The position numbers were made by a program, and so were the translations under genes. A DNA stretch of 64,000 bases, from contig CM055102.1 of assembly GCA_029204225.1 (NCBI GenBank), forward strand, positions 3,836,827-3,900,826, given 5' to 3'. Origin of the DNA: Diphasiastrum complanatum (taxonomy: Eukaryota; Streptophyta; Lycopodiopsida; Lycopodiales; Lycopodiaceae). Shown in pieces: positions 44,496 through 55,357 of this stretch; position 1 is the first letter of the stretch, and each line of letters begins with the position of its first letter. The notes below the pieces were generated by a model. That model saw only the letters and a list, made by a program, of their open reading frames with translations, ran no database searches and was not told the DNA's origin.

Positions 44496-45515
44496 TGTGG
44501 AGGCCCATGATCCCACATTATCCAAATTAAATATTTTATATTGTGAATTTTTCAATTTTTGTACATGAAAATATGCTATAGTGCCTAAATTCATGTAAAG
44601 GCGTATTTGCATTTTGTAAATTCATTGTAATTAAGAACTCACGACATTTTGGGCAATGTTCTAGCGTGACACATTAGCTGATCCCAACCGACACCTTAAT
44701 GGTTGGTGATTGACGGTTAGGTCGGTGTTCGTCTCTATAAGGGCGACACTCAGAGCCATTGTCCTTTTGTAAAGATTCAGCTAACAATAGAGAGAAGAGA
44801 GCTAGCTTCACAGGTTGTGCATTTCTTTTCTCTGATATCTTTTATAGTTACACTTCTTATCAATTGAGCGAACACACTCTGAGTTATTCGAAAACTAATT
44901 TTGATAGACATCTGTTTGCGGCATTCACTCTTCACTTGTACTAAATTCCAAATTCTCTAACATGGATTTACAGGCGACATGTGGGAGCGACAATTCTAAC
45001 TAATGTATGTAGAGAACTAGCCGAAGCCTAAAGCATAACTCTAAACTGAACCTCTTTTAATTCTGAAGGAGCTATGTGTTCAGATAAAGAGCTTAATTGA
45101 TGTTCTACTTTGTTTGCTTTCTGTGATAAGAACTAATTTCTTGTGCTTGTTGAGAATAATCAAAAGCTCAATAGATTCTGTTGTGAATGATCTTTTTGCT
45201 TGTTATTGTCAGATTAATTTGCTTACTATTGTCCTAAGAGCCTGGAAGATAACATACCCTTCTATACCTTCAGACCTTGACCAAATCGTTTCATTCTTGG
45301 TGTTTCTGGATGCCAATGTACTCAATATCTTTGGATATCCAGATTTGTCATTGTAGTATTCTGCTTTGAATATTACATCCACCATCTATCCAACACCTTT
45401 GTACACTTATCGATTTGAAAGAGGAGATTTCTCTCTCTCTCTTGGGAAACAATAAAATCTTTTATACTACTTAATTCACTGACTTGTGGAAATCTATAAT
45501 GACTAGGTAACCACA
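44496..45515 (+). repeat. Probable gypsy-2 5' LTR (left edge uncertain)
   Basis: Ends ACCACA at 45515, followed by TAACTTGG. This is the same layout as gypsy-1 (ACGACA then TAAAACC…TTGG). A TATA-like CTATAAGGG at about 44737 would be the LTR promoter. No second LTR was seen, so the left edge (TGTGGAGG) is a guess. Confidence 0.45.
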
Positions 45516-45520
45516 TAACT

Positions 45521-45534
45521 TGGCATGCCGGGGA
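45521..45534 (+). other. gypsy-2 primer-binding site remnant
   Basis: TGGCATGCCGGGGA looks like the tRNA-Asp PBS with four bases deleted and one substituted. Its position, six bases inside the LTR end, fits. Confidence 0.55.
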
Positions 45535-45600
45535 GACGAATCTTCGTCTTTTCATAATTTTTAAGTGTACTAAGTCCATTGAATCTTATTTATGTAATGT

Positions 45601-47494
45601 ATGCCACAAGATCAACCACACACAACTATTGAGCAGAAACATTTAGAACGAACACAACGATTAGAAGCTTATAGAAAGACACACAAATTCACCAATAAGA
45701 GTTAGATTAAGTCCTGAAGCATTTGATAATCTTTACAACACTTCTGTAGCACTTGTAAATACATTTGAACGAGAGCTTGCTAATTCACCGAATCCGTCTG
45801 AATCTTCAACTTCGGAACACAGATCTGATTCTAGTTCTGAATTCGAGTCTGAACAAGACCTTGATCCACCATCAGAGCCAGAATCTGAACAGGAGCATGA
45901 ACCATCTTCAAAAACTACATCTACACCATCTGAACATAGTTTCGAGTCATCTGATCCACCAGATCCACCAGATCCGCCACCTAACCCACCATATGATAAG
46001 ATGGCGAATCCAGCACCACCCACATCTACCAAAATCAGATATGACTTTTTCAAAGGATCATCATCTGACGATGCGGATAATTATTTATCACAATTTGAGT
46101 CAATTACTATAGCCAATAAGGAAAACACTGATGAGGATAAAGTCAGAATCCTACCAGGTCTTCTATGCAAGTAGACAAGAATCTGGTATAGCCAGTTAGT
46201 TCCAAAAATGGTTAATACTTGGAATGCTTTAAAGGCAGTGTTTCTTAAATAGTTCAGGGAGATAGGCTATTCTACAAGATTGTTAGCACGTCCTAATTCG
46301 GTGGAGAAAAAGCCGAAGGAGTCGCTTAGAAAGTACACTCGAAGAGTTAAGAATTTGATAGGGAAGCTAGGAGCACAATATCTTGTCCCGATGCAAAATA
46401 AATGGTTCTTGGGTAGATTACTCAAGAAGATGAATAAGTACTGTCGTCAGGGATTGACGAACTCGTTAGAGAATGTCATAGCATTCGCAAAGAATTATGA
46501 AACTTCTAAAATTTCTAGAAGAAAGAGAAACAATAGAAAGAGTACTAATAAGAAGCATAAACATAAAAGAATAGAAGAATTTGCCTCGTCTATGGAGTTT
46601 GAATTAGAATCTAATTCAACACATGAAGAAGAGTCTTCTTGTTCTTCGTCATCTGAAGAAGAAACTAGTTATATGAAATCTAAGAGTAAGAACTCAGATA
46701 GGAGACAAAGGATGAAAAAGTCCGAAAAGACAGATCCTTTAAGAAAAAGTGTAGAGCTTTTAGCGAAAGAAATGGGGGACTTAAAAGTCCAGATGTCCAA
46801 CGTTAAAGCTAAGAGAAAGAAAGCAAAATCAAATGCTAACGTTTGGTGTATAGCTTGTGGTAAAGAGGGACATTCTAAAATGAATTGTCCTGATTTACAA
46901 ATCAGCTATCTGGAGGAAAAATTATTCCTCTGTCCGGTTGATAATCATGAGGAGGTAGCCTATAATGCTACTCAATCTAACCAAAAGAATTTTACATCTA
47001 AACCATGCGATAGCCAACAATATACTATTTTGCGTAGAGGAGGGACAAGAGATTCCACTCCACCACCAAGAGTAAAGGGTTCATGTGCCTATAATTGCGG
47101 AGCCCTTGGTCACTATTCGCATAACTGTCCCGAACCTAGGAGGTCAGTAGGATATGTGCCACTTTGTGCTAATTGCAAAGGCGAAGGACATGTCACTGCC
47201 GAATGTCCTCAGCCACAGCAGCCACGGTCTAAACCACGATTTTTTAATATGCCTAGAGAAGATGAGCCATGGCCACCTAAATCTAATGCTGACATGGTAG
47301 TCCAAAGGATAGAAGTAGAGTCCGAGACCATAGAAAATCAAGACCAAGATTGGCCTGAAGTAGACTTAGATTCTATTGGACTATATTCAAGCACACCTCA
47401 AATTCCTATTGGACCTCACATGGTTCCACCTCTAAATCCTATTGGACCTTTTAGAATTCATCAAACAAAAGCATTACACTTGTCTACACTCTAA
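45601..47494 (+). pseudogene. gypsy-2 gag with zinc knuckles
   Basis: ATG at 45601 opens a short frame. The main reading (acidic Ser/Pro-rich, then KIRYDFFKGSSSDDADNYLS, RILPGLLCK, TRIWYSQLVPK) lies one frame over and has TAG stops at about 46172 and 46249, where gypsy-1 encodes Gln. From 46280 the frame is open for 404 codons: RPNSVEKKPKESLRKYTRRV, MQNKWFLGRLL, an acidic Ser-rich tail, then CCHC boxes CIACGKEGHSKMNC, (CA)YNCGALGHYSHNC and CANCKGEGHVTAEC. The second block of gag corresponds to parts of gypsy-1 that are frameshifted, and the two copies together define the gene. Confidence 0.85.
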
Positions 47495-47764
47495 TTGGCA
47501 CGAGTTTAGCCTCTTACTCTATTTTGGCTCAATAGTGGCATTACAAGTGGAAATGCATAATTTGTCATCTATGTCATATTTGTTCCTATCAACATCCTAC
47601 ACCTAGATGCTTGATGTAAAAAAAACATAAGACCCCTATATCTAAGATGGATAATCTTTTTCAATTCTTCACAAGACTTAGGAGTTCTTCACTATATTCT
47701 AGGCCTTGAAATAGATTTTTGGAAAGGTCATGCATTTATAAGACAAAGTAGATATGCACTTTCC

Positions 47765-48551
47765 ATGATCAGAAAATTCCATATGGAGGACTGTAAAGGC
47801 ATAGATACACCTATGGAGCACACTGTAAAAGTTCCTATTAAAGATGATGAAAAATCCTTTGAGGACATCACTCTTTATAGGAGTCTTATTGGCTCACTTA
47901 TTTGGTTAACAGTGACTAGGCCTGATCTAAGATTTTGTGTTCATAAGCTAAGTCAACACATGCGAAATCCAAAGTTATATCATTGGAAGTTGGCTAAGAG
48001 AGCTTGAGGTATATATCTTCTACCTTGGATTATGGACTATTCTATGAAGGAGAAGATCTGACTTTGATTGCTTTTTCAGATTTAGATTTTGCAGGAGACA
48101 GGTTGGATAAGAAATCCACAAGTGCTTACACTATATTTCTTGGAGGAAATTTGGTTTCGTGGCTATCAAAGAAACAAGCAACTATTTCCTTATCATCCTA
48201 TGAACTGAATAAAAATCTCTTACAACCACAACAAAGGAGGTTTTATGGATCAAAAGGCTACTTTTGGAGCTAAAGTGTTATGCAGATGAAGATTTACCAA
48301 TTATCAAGAATGATAACATTTCTGCTCAGGCTCTTGCAAATAATCCAGTCTTTCATGCAAGGAGCAAGCATATTGAAGTGGCTCATCATTTTGTAAGAGA
48401 AAAAGTCATTGGGAGAGAGATCTCATTGGAGCAAGTTTCATCTTCAGACTGTGTTGCAGATCTTCTCACCAAGCCTCTACTCAAGAATGTATTTATGAAG
48501 ATGAGGTCAAACCTTGGCCTAATTTTGAAGTCTATGCTGATAGGAACATAA
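47765..48551 (+). pseudogene. Copia A RT end and RNase H
   Basis: Reads CKGIDTPMEHTVKVPIKDDE, SLIWLTVTRPDLRFCVHKLS, then (after frame changes near 48000 and 48200) FSDLDFAGDRLDKKSTSAYT and NPVFHARSKHIEVAHHFVRE, the typical copia RNase H end. It has stops and at least two frameshifts. Confidence 0.85.
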
Positions 48552-48565
48552 TTTTTAAGGAGGAG

Positions 48566-49295
48566 TGTGAAGATTATTAAAATATTATCTTCCTATCTCG
48601 AGTTTGGGGTCATGTCCATGGTGATTTCCACTAAAATTTATGTTGTACATAAAAGGATTGTAAATTGAGCACATATCCTTCTAGTGTAGCTCGACATTGA
48701 GTTAGATAGGTTCAATTATGATGACATGCAGATGTTTAGATAGCATGCAAAGTCTTACTGTATGCATGCAAGCCACATGCAATCAGTGCATGCAACATGC
48801 AAAGTAGTTTCTGTGATCTACACATGTCTAGGCAGTTTTATGAGTTGACATGCAATACATGCAACATACATGCATGCAGTTACACATGTGGATCTCTGGT
48901 AGGTGAATTAGTTCAGTTAAGTGGAGTTTCCATGCAACTCCACTGTAGGAATTCGAGTCTCTCTCATGTAGGAAAAGTTGGGCATGTTTTGCCATATTGT
49001 GAATATTGAGATTTTGGTGTTTTGGACTCATTCTCTCTCTACGCGAGTTTTCTATGCTTGATTTTCTCTCTCCACCCGAGAGCAGCATCTTTTTCCCAAA
49101 ATGAACACTTAGAATTATTTCTGGCATTCATTTCTCATAGTGAAGAGTTAGATTTTTTCATCAGATGTATGCCATTGTGCTCTTGCCTTAGATTTTTCAA
49201 GCATACTGTTCTTTGATCAATCTTGTGCAATCACAACACCTCAGTAAGATCCTGTAGGGTTTGTGGTGAAGTTCACATGTGCTAAAAACTTCACA
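48566..49295 (+). repeat. Copia A 3' LTR
   Basis: 730 bp, TGTGAAG…CTTCACA, closely similar to the copia B LTRs. Confidence 0.9.
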
Positions 49296-49439
49296 AGGAT
49301 AATCAATACTATAAGAAAGAGATTAAACAATTCTTGCAAAAGAAAATGGAAAGGAAAGCTAAGTTGCCATTAGTTGACGTAGGAATGATAATCGTAGGAT
49401 AATAAAAGAGTATGCTATAGTAGTAACTCCCTTAACATG

Positions 49440-51198
49440 ATCATTAAACAAATCTGTTGAATATCACTGGTCACAAGATCACCAAGACGCTTTCAAAAAA
49501 TTAAAGCAGTCCTTAGCAGATGCAATGGAAGTTAGAACCCCAGATTGGACTAAGAAAATTCATGTATATGTAGACACTTCATCGTTTGCAATTACTGTAG
49601 TGCTTAGCCAAAAAGATGATCAAAAAATTGATTATACAATTTATTATGCTGGTAGACAACTAGCAGCATTGAAAAAAAATTATTCCGCTATAGAGCGGGA
49701 GGCATTAGGCATAATCTACTCAGTGAAAATATTTAGGCATTCTTTATTAGGATATCCTTTTGTTTTTCATGTAGACCATTATGCATTGAAGCATCTAGTA
49801 AATAAACCTGACCTTTCAGGAAGGATAGCTAGATGGGTTCTATTATTAAATGAATTTGATTATCAAGTAGAATTAAGGAGAAAGAACCACCAAAGTGCCA
49901 ACTATATATCACAGCTTAAAACTAAGAATCAATTTGAACCAATATCAGATGAGTTTTCAGATGAGCACATAATGCACATTCAAGCAGAATTATCTATTTA
50001 TGAAGACATTATTAATTCCTTACAAGATCAAATTTATCTCGATCATTTCAATAAACATCAGAAGACAACTTTTCTTGTGAAAGTAGGACCCTACACTATT
50101 ATCGATAAGGTACTATATAAGTTAGGAGCTGATGATAACCTTTGCCGTTGTTTGGAACCCACCGAGATCATTACCGTAATAAGAACACTACATAAAGAAG
50201 ATTCGGGAGCCATTATGCACTAAAAAATACTGCTAGAAAAATTCTAAATGCTAAGTATTGGTGGACTACACTTTATAGAGACGTTAAACTTTTCATTTAA
50301 AAATGTGATCCATGTCAAAGGATGGGAAAACCCAGCTTCGTGACACATTGGCCACTTACACTGATCATTCCCTTAGCACCATTCGAGAAGTGGAGAATAG
50401 ATTTTGTAGGGCCTATCAAGCCAAAACTTGTCGTCGTTACATTCTAGTTGCAACGGACTGTGCTACCAAGATGGTAGAGGCCGAAGCCACAGTTAAAAAC
50501 GATGCCAAAATAGTGGCAAAGTTTTTGTTTCAAAACATCATCACTTATTATGGATGTCCCTTAGAACTTAAAAGTGTTAGGAAAACCCATTTTCTTAATC
50601 AAACCATTGAAGCTATGTTATCGTATTTTTCCATCACACATCGTCAAACCACTCCGTATAATCCTAAAGCAAATGGACAAACTGAGCAAGCTAACAAAAT
50701 CTTGTGCAAAATTCTGAACAAAGTGACAGAAACACATTCTTCCGATTGGGATCAGAAGTTACCATCAGTCTTATGGGCATATCGAACTGCCAAGAAGTTT
50801 ACAACTAGGTAGACTCCATATTACCTTGTATATGAAATGCACCCGATATTACCGATAGAATTTGAAGTTCCAACCTTTCACATTGATAATCAAGAGCGAA
50901 TGATTGCTCTAACATAGTTGGAGAAGGATCGTCAGTTAGCATTAATAGAAACTGAACGAGTCCAAAATAAAATAAAAGATAATTTTGATCAATCGATCAA
51001 AAAGATCAAAATTAAACATGGAGACTATGTGCTTCTATATGACAACAAACACATGTTGTTTCCAAAGAAATGCACACAAGATGGATGGGACCTTATAAGG
51101 TCATTGAAGTCTTTAACAATGGATCATTACAGCTAGCAGATCTCGAAGGACTTGATACCTAAGTAAATGGATCAAGAGTGAAGCGATACTATGACTGA
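49440..51198 (+). pseudogene. gypsy-2 RNase H and integrase
   Basis: 49525-50223 encodes RNase H (YVDTSSFAITVVLSQKDD with the catalytic Asp, IEREALGIIYSVK, NKPDLSGRIARWVLLL) and the linker to integrase. The HHCC finger is broken by a frameshift and stop near 50215-50300 (CDPCQRMGK survives). 50312-50812 gives YILVATDCATKMVEAEA and PYNPKANGQTEQANKI, but the central DDE aspartate motif is changed to SVRK. A TAG at about 50810 replaces a Gln present in gypsy-1, and further stops follow near 50915 and 51160. It ends NGSRVKRYYD, as in gypsy-1, without a chromodomain. Confidence 0.87.
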
Positions 51199-51248
51199 TT
51201 TCTGAACATAAATAGCAAGATAAGCTTCGTGACTTTCACAAAGAATGT

Positions 51249-51647
51249 GAAATATGCGACAATCATTGTTCCATATATGTTTGCAAGGTTCACCGTTTTA
51301 CCTGTGCCAGAAAATATGACACTTTTCTTAGTACAGTGCCAAAAAATGCAACAAAACGCATTGATGGCGCTTGTTATTTCACTATAAATTAATGGCAAAA
51401 AATCCGACACTTTTGTTAGTACGTTTGCCATTTACCTGCCACATCCACTTGTTGTTTTTATTTTCCGAAAATTCCAACACTGTTTGTATTTGTTTCCAAC
51501 CCGTTTCCAACATATAAGAAATATGCGAAAAATGTGACACCTTCGTTTCACGTATGATTCCCATTGTGTTTAGCAAAAATTGCGACACTATAGTGAAATT
51601 TGTTGTGTTAGTATACATACCATTTTTAGTAAGCAAAAATTGCATGG
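51249..51647. repeat. Irregular repeats of a GCAAAAATTGCGACAC-like motif
   Basis: The motif (G)CRAAAAATKYGACAC recurs at about 51249, 51311, 51341, 51395, 51467, 51525, 51573 and 51633, spaced roughly 30-72 bp. It lies in the gypsy-2 spacer between pol and the extra ORF, where gypsy-1 also has tandem repeats. The same motif appears in the copia C LTR near 56256. Confidence 0.6.
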
Positions 51648-51949
51648 TTTTGCGATATTCGGCCAGTTCATTTTAACAAAAAAAGCTATTTACATTTAAT
51701 ACTTTTAGACTTTATTTTTTAGGACTGTACCTTCAATATTAGGAAGACACTTTTTTTTAAATATTGGTCTAATCCGCTGATATATCATTAATATCCAGAA
51801 CACTTCAAACACTTCTATTTTTTCGTTCATTTTCACTTTCTCTGTTTTGTTCCTGATCGTTAAGCTGTTGTTCTTCTTACGATCCAATACGCTCACGACT
51901 ACCATCATTGATGTTGTCTTCTATCATTGCCATGGCCATTGTTTTTAAA

Positions 51950-52419
51950 ACCCATCCAAAATCAGCATTACCAGTTTTTTAACCTCTGGCCATTCAAGCT
52001 AGAATTGAAGGACTTCTTCAATTCGATTCATCTATCAGAATTATGCCATGAGCTAAATCAAAACTGAAATAGAGGATGGACAAGTTTGTACTGTCATTCA
52101 TAATCAGGGAATTGTCATCATAGAAGGGCTTTACTATCGTGCATTAGGCTTGCCTATAGACGACACTATTCCAGTTACCAAGCCCGATTATATTACCCAA
52201 AGCAGAGTTTTCCAGGAGAAAGCATACCTTGAGAAGAGGGGATATAAATTGTCTTATATCAGAGATCCCAATCTCAAGAGTTTTGTCTGCTTCGTTCTTG
52301 CTTCAATATTTCTACCTGAGCAAAAGTATACAATCTCCAAAGAAAATATGGGCTACCTGCTTAGAGCTCTAAATGGAGAGCATATTGCTTTTGGAAAGAT
52401 TGCTTTTTCTATAAATTAG
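51950..52419 (+). pseudogene. gypsy-2 extra ORF, N-terminal remnant
   Basis: After a stop near 52054 the frame reads QGIVIIEGLYYRALGLPIDD, YLEKRGYKLSYIRDPNLKSF, TISKENMGYLLRALNGEHIA and FGKIAF. It aligns in order with the N-terminal domain of the gypsy-1 extra ORF (STALGLPTDG; YVPSKGYKISMTKDTQLKL; TISVQNFGYLLDALEGNPVC). The coiled-coil and C-terminal domains are missing. Sequence identity is low but collinear. Confidence 0.72.
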
Positions 52420-52439
52420 TCAAAGAAAAACAATTTTCT

Positions 52440-52960
52440 AGACTAGGTTTACAATTTGGAATATTATGTATGCTTGCTGGATTTTTATCTATATAGGAAG
52501 ATATCAAAATCGCACTAGTGCTGCTAGAGTTAGCTCCATTTGCTGAATTTACACTTGTGAGACGCCGTACACATGTATTTTTGATCTCCTAAGCACAATA
52601 ACACCATAAAGATCAGACTAACATTGGCTGTCAATAGGAAAGCTGATCATACAAGCAATAATATTGTGTTACAAGCAAGATCTATTAACAAAACATAAGA
52701 CAAAGCATCATAAATGCCTCTACTCGACTAGAGAGAGAAAATAGAAAGTACAAAACTCGTGGAGAGAGAGAGGGCACAAAGAGCTTGTCTCCAAATTTGC
52801 ATTACACACAAATTTCATCATATTCTCAATGAGAGTACATCACATATATATAGATCCATGGTAGATTTGAAGGTTCGACAATTGTAGTTGAACTTCCTAA
52901 TTTATGAGGCCATTGAAATTCTTCAGTTGTTGATGCGTGTTCAAGATTGAGCAAACTGAT
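52440..52960. other. Repeat-like spacer, possible LTR debris
   Basis: Shares the phrase TGATCTCCTAAG with 53850 and has GAGAGAG runs. Probably retroelement flank. No coding signal on the plus strand. Confidence 0.35.
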
Positions 52961-52969
52961 TTTTTGTTC

Positions 52970-54838
52970 CTCAAAAAAGTCCATCTACCAATATTGATCA
53001 AACTCATCAAAAAATCGATGATGATGCGGAGCAAGAGAGCTTGGTCAATGTTCTTGTGAAAGAATCTGACAAAAGTCGTTCGATATTTATTTTGGATGAG
53101 GGAGTGCTTAAGATTCAACTTTGCAAAGACGAAGCCATTAAAGTGTACTTTGACAAAGCCTTTGTGACATTGGTATGAACTCATTAAAAAGAATAAATTA
53201 TATTATTTGTAATGAATTGGGTTTAATATTATTTGGTATTTTAATAAATCTGATCTATGTTGAGCATATATTACTTTATGAATACTCGAAGTTCCCTAAT
53301 ATTATTTTTTTGTTTTCTGTCATGTAGAGCCTCAAACAATGTTTATTAAACGTGCTCTATTTTGTTGCTGAGGGAAAGGATCCAATCTTTTCTTCTCGTA
53401 GTACAAAGTCAGTGGTAGTGGCACATGGCAATATAGCTTCTTCCACTGTCTCATCCCACACAGATGCTATTGGTAAGTCTGCACCCTCCGAATCAGCCCC
53501 CTTCCCCAAAAAAAAGAGATCTCAGCTTGCTGTACATATTGAATCTGCAACTAACAAACCAAAGTCCAGAACAAATCTATGGCCAAGCAACCTAAAGCAG
53601 GTCTTTCTGAAGAAAACTGCAAAAAGTCTGAAGAGGCCACTTTAGTTTTGCCTGGAGTCACTATCCAACTGTTGAATGACTCATCTGAAATCTCTAAAAT
53701 TTAGAGATCAAATTCATAAAACAATTTTTTTTTAGAGAAACTACATTAATTCTAGATATAGACCAGTGTGATCGACCTCCAATTGATCCATCCACTGGAG
53801 TGTTAAATTTCACACGTGTGGACTGTCCACTACATGTACTTGTGATCTCCTAAGGTGTGTAGATGCACCAAGATCAAGACTAGATTGAGATTCAAAATCT
53901 ATCTTTGAATCTATGGCAAAAACACACTACTACATGCATTCATTCACTTCCAACTCTCACTCACATGTGTGGGAAGTATTCAAATTTGATTTTTCTTCTC
54001 TAGATTCTTATCATTTTTTTATTTTGGGAGGCATTTATAGTTTACAAACTAGAAAAGCATTGTCCCAAGAGTACTCTCATGTAGCTTCTTTCCGATCTGT
54101 TAGTGCCATTGCTTTTGTTGGGTTAACAGTGGAAGAAGATAAACTTCTTGCCTGGGACCACAACATTGACCAAGACTACATGATGGAAATGATGGTCATC
54201 CAGAAAATTAGATGTTTTCACAAAAAATTTATCAGAGTTTCCAAAGCTGGAGATGTTAACCACTTGGAGCTGAAAGCACTTTGCGCTCAAGAGACAGGCC
54301 TACCATTTGATTCTAAGAATCCAACGTAGAGCCTTATTAAATATGATAATTTTTATCAACTTGCATTTCGTAGTGGCCAGGTAATTACCTTACTATGCTA
54401 AGCATAGAATGTTTTCTTTTAAAGTTTTAATTTAGGTAATTGCTTTACTATGCTTAGCATGAAATGTTTGGTTTAAAAGTTTATAAAATTAATAAATGAA
54501 ATTTCAAAATTGTTAATTATATAATTTTGATTTTGTAATGCTATTTTTTCAGGTGTGGGAGCGCTCTTGTAGATAAAATTTTTGATAAATGGAAAAATTT
54601 TGAAATAAAGGGCCAACCAGCTCGAGGCTCAAAATCCAAAAAAAAGGTTGTTGCCACCACTCATACATTAGAACCCATACCAACTGAGATGGGTATTTCT
54701 GAGTGGAAGAATATGCAGGGAATAAAATTCTCCGAGCTAACAATGAGTGTCCTCTCGAGAGTTGTAGATGGTCAGCTCTCCCTTTCTGATATGGGCAAGG
54801 AGTTTCAGAAGTCAAATTCTCTTTTTGTTTCTAAATAG
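52970..54838 (+). pseudogene. Decayed multi-exon gene, function unknown (possible ParB/Srx-like core)
   Basis: Exon-like blocks on the plus strand: (a) about 52978-53175, IDQTHQKIDDDAEQESLVNV to IKVYFDKAFVTL, then a GTATGA donor; (b) 53328-53700 after a TGTAG acceptor, SLKQCLLNVLYFVAEGKDPI, a Ser/Lys-rich stretch with KKKR, and one frame change near 53575; (c) about 54000-54379, FFILGGIYSLQTRKALSQEY, FVGLTVEEDKLLAWDHNID, MVIQKIRCFHKKFIRVSKAG, with a stop near 54328 and a GTAATT donor; (d) 54550-54838 after TTTTTTCAG, KGQPARGSKSKKK and GIKFSELTMSVLSRVVDGQL. The GG.(H)SLQ..K and GLT.EE..LAW.HN pattern recalls ParB/sulfiredoxin-fold domains; this is a weak inference. Blocks b and c are separated by inserted repeat DNA (53705-53905). 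Confidence 0.5.
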
Positions 54839-55240
54839 CATTTTGTAATACTAATTGCAATTTGTTTTATTTTTTGTGATATTAATCACTAATTTGTTTT
54901 CTAATATAGACATAAATTATTCATGAAAGTTTAAGAGGCCATGGTGACAGGCTTGAATTGAGGAGTGCCAGAGGCTTTATCCTCTGAGCAGTAAAAAAGA
55001 GGCCCTCACTTCATTTTTTATTTTATGTAAAGATACGATATTCACTTCACTTATGCTTAGCATAGAAATATATTAGTTTTTTATTTCAAACATTCGTAGC
55101 TTGTGCTAAGCATAGAATTGTATTTTCTAAGTTAGGATCTCCATGCTTTAATTTTTTAGTTATTTATTATGTTTATTCTACGCTAAGCGTAGTTCATTAT
55201 TCAATTTTTCTTCAAGGTTAACATCCTATGCTAATCATAG
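54393..55240. repeat. Six copies of a 15-bp palindrome, consensus CTATGCTWAGCATAG
   Basis: Copies at 54393-54407, 54448-54462, 55051-55065, 55101-55115, 55178-55192 and 55226-55240. The fifth is a compensated variant CTACGCTAAGCGTAG, in which both arms changed so the palindrome is preserved. The first two lie in the presumed last intron of the decayed gene and within a 55-bp tandem duplication. The other four follow its 3' end. Confidence 0.85.
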
Positions 55241-55357
55241 TTCCATTCTCTTTTCTTTCAATCTGTTGAAGACAAAAAGAATAAAGTCCTTCTAGGGCAG
55301 TTTAAGCGACATTTTTAAAAAGTGAAGGCAGAGAACGATTGGCACAGGGTGAGACTG

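Larger units (their letters stand above)
47672..49295 (+). mobile_element. Copia A: 5'-truncated copia with 3' LTR
   Basis: Starts abruptly inside RT (DLGVLHYILGLEIDFWKG equivalent) and continues through RNase H (47765-48551, several frames), a PPT (AAGGAGGAG, 48557-48565) and a 3' LTR at 48566-49295. Nearly the same sequence as copia B. It lies within gypsy-2. The left junction has lost both copia 5' sequence and gypsy protease/RT, so a deletion followed or accompanied insertion. In its favour, the tryptophan codon lost in copia B is intact here. Confidence 0.85.
44496..52440 (+). mobile_element. Ty3/gypsy element (gypsy-2), old, truncated, interrupted by copia A
   Basis: Plus-strand relative of gypsy-1 with the same order: LTR-like leader, PBS remnant, gag with three zinc knuckles, RNase H, integrase, spacer, extra ORF. 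The protease and nearly all of RT are missing where copia A sits. The element ends within the extra ORF, with no 3' LTR found. It carries many stop codons and frameshifts and the integrase SDRG motif reads SVRK, so it is long dead. The LTR start is uncertain. Confidence 0.8.

Noticed and set aside
51249-51647. Repeated motif as a regular satellite array
   Set aside because: Spacing varies from about 30 to 72 bp and units are only partly alike. It is reported as an irregular motif cluster instead.
52897-53184. 95-codon minus-strand ORF
   Set aside because: It is the complement of exon-like block a on the plus strand, which has acidic, protein-like composition and a splice donor.
54393-55240. 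Palindromes as a CRISPR array
   Set aside because: Spacing is irregular, units are short palindromes, there are no cas genes, and the context is a plant nuclear genome.
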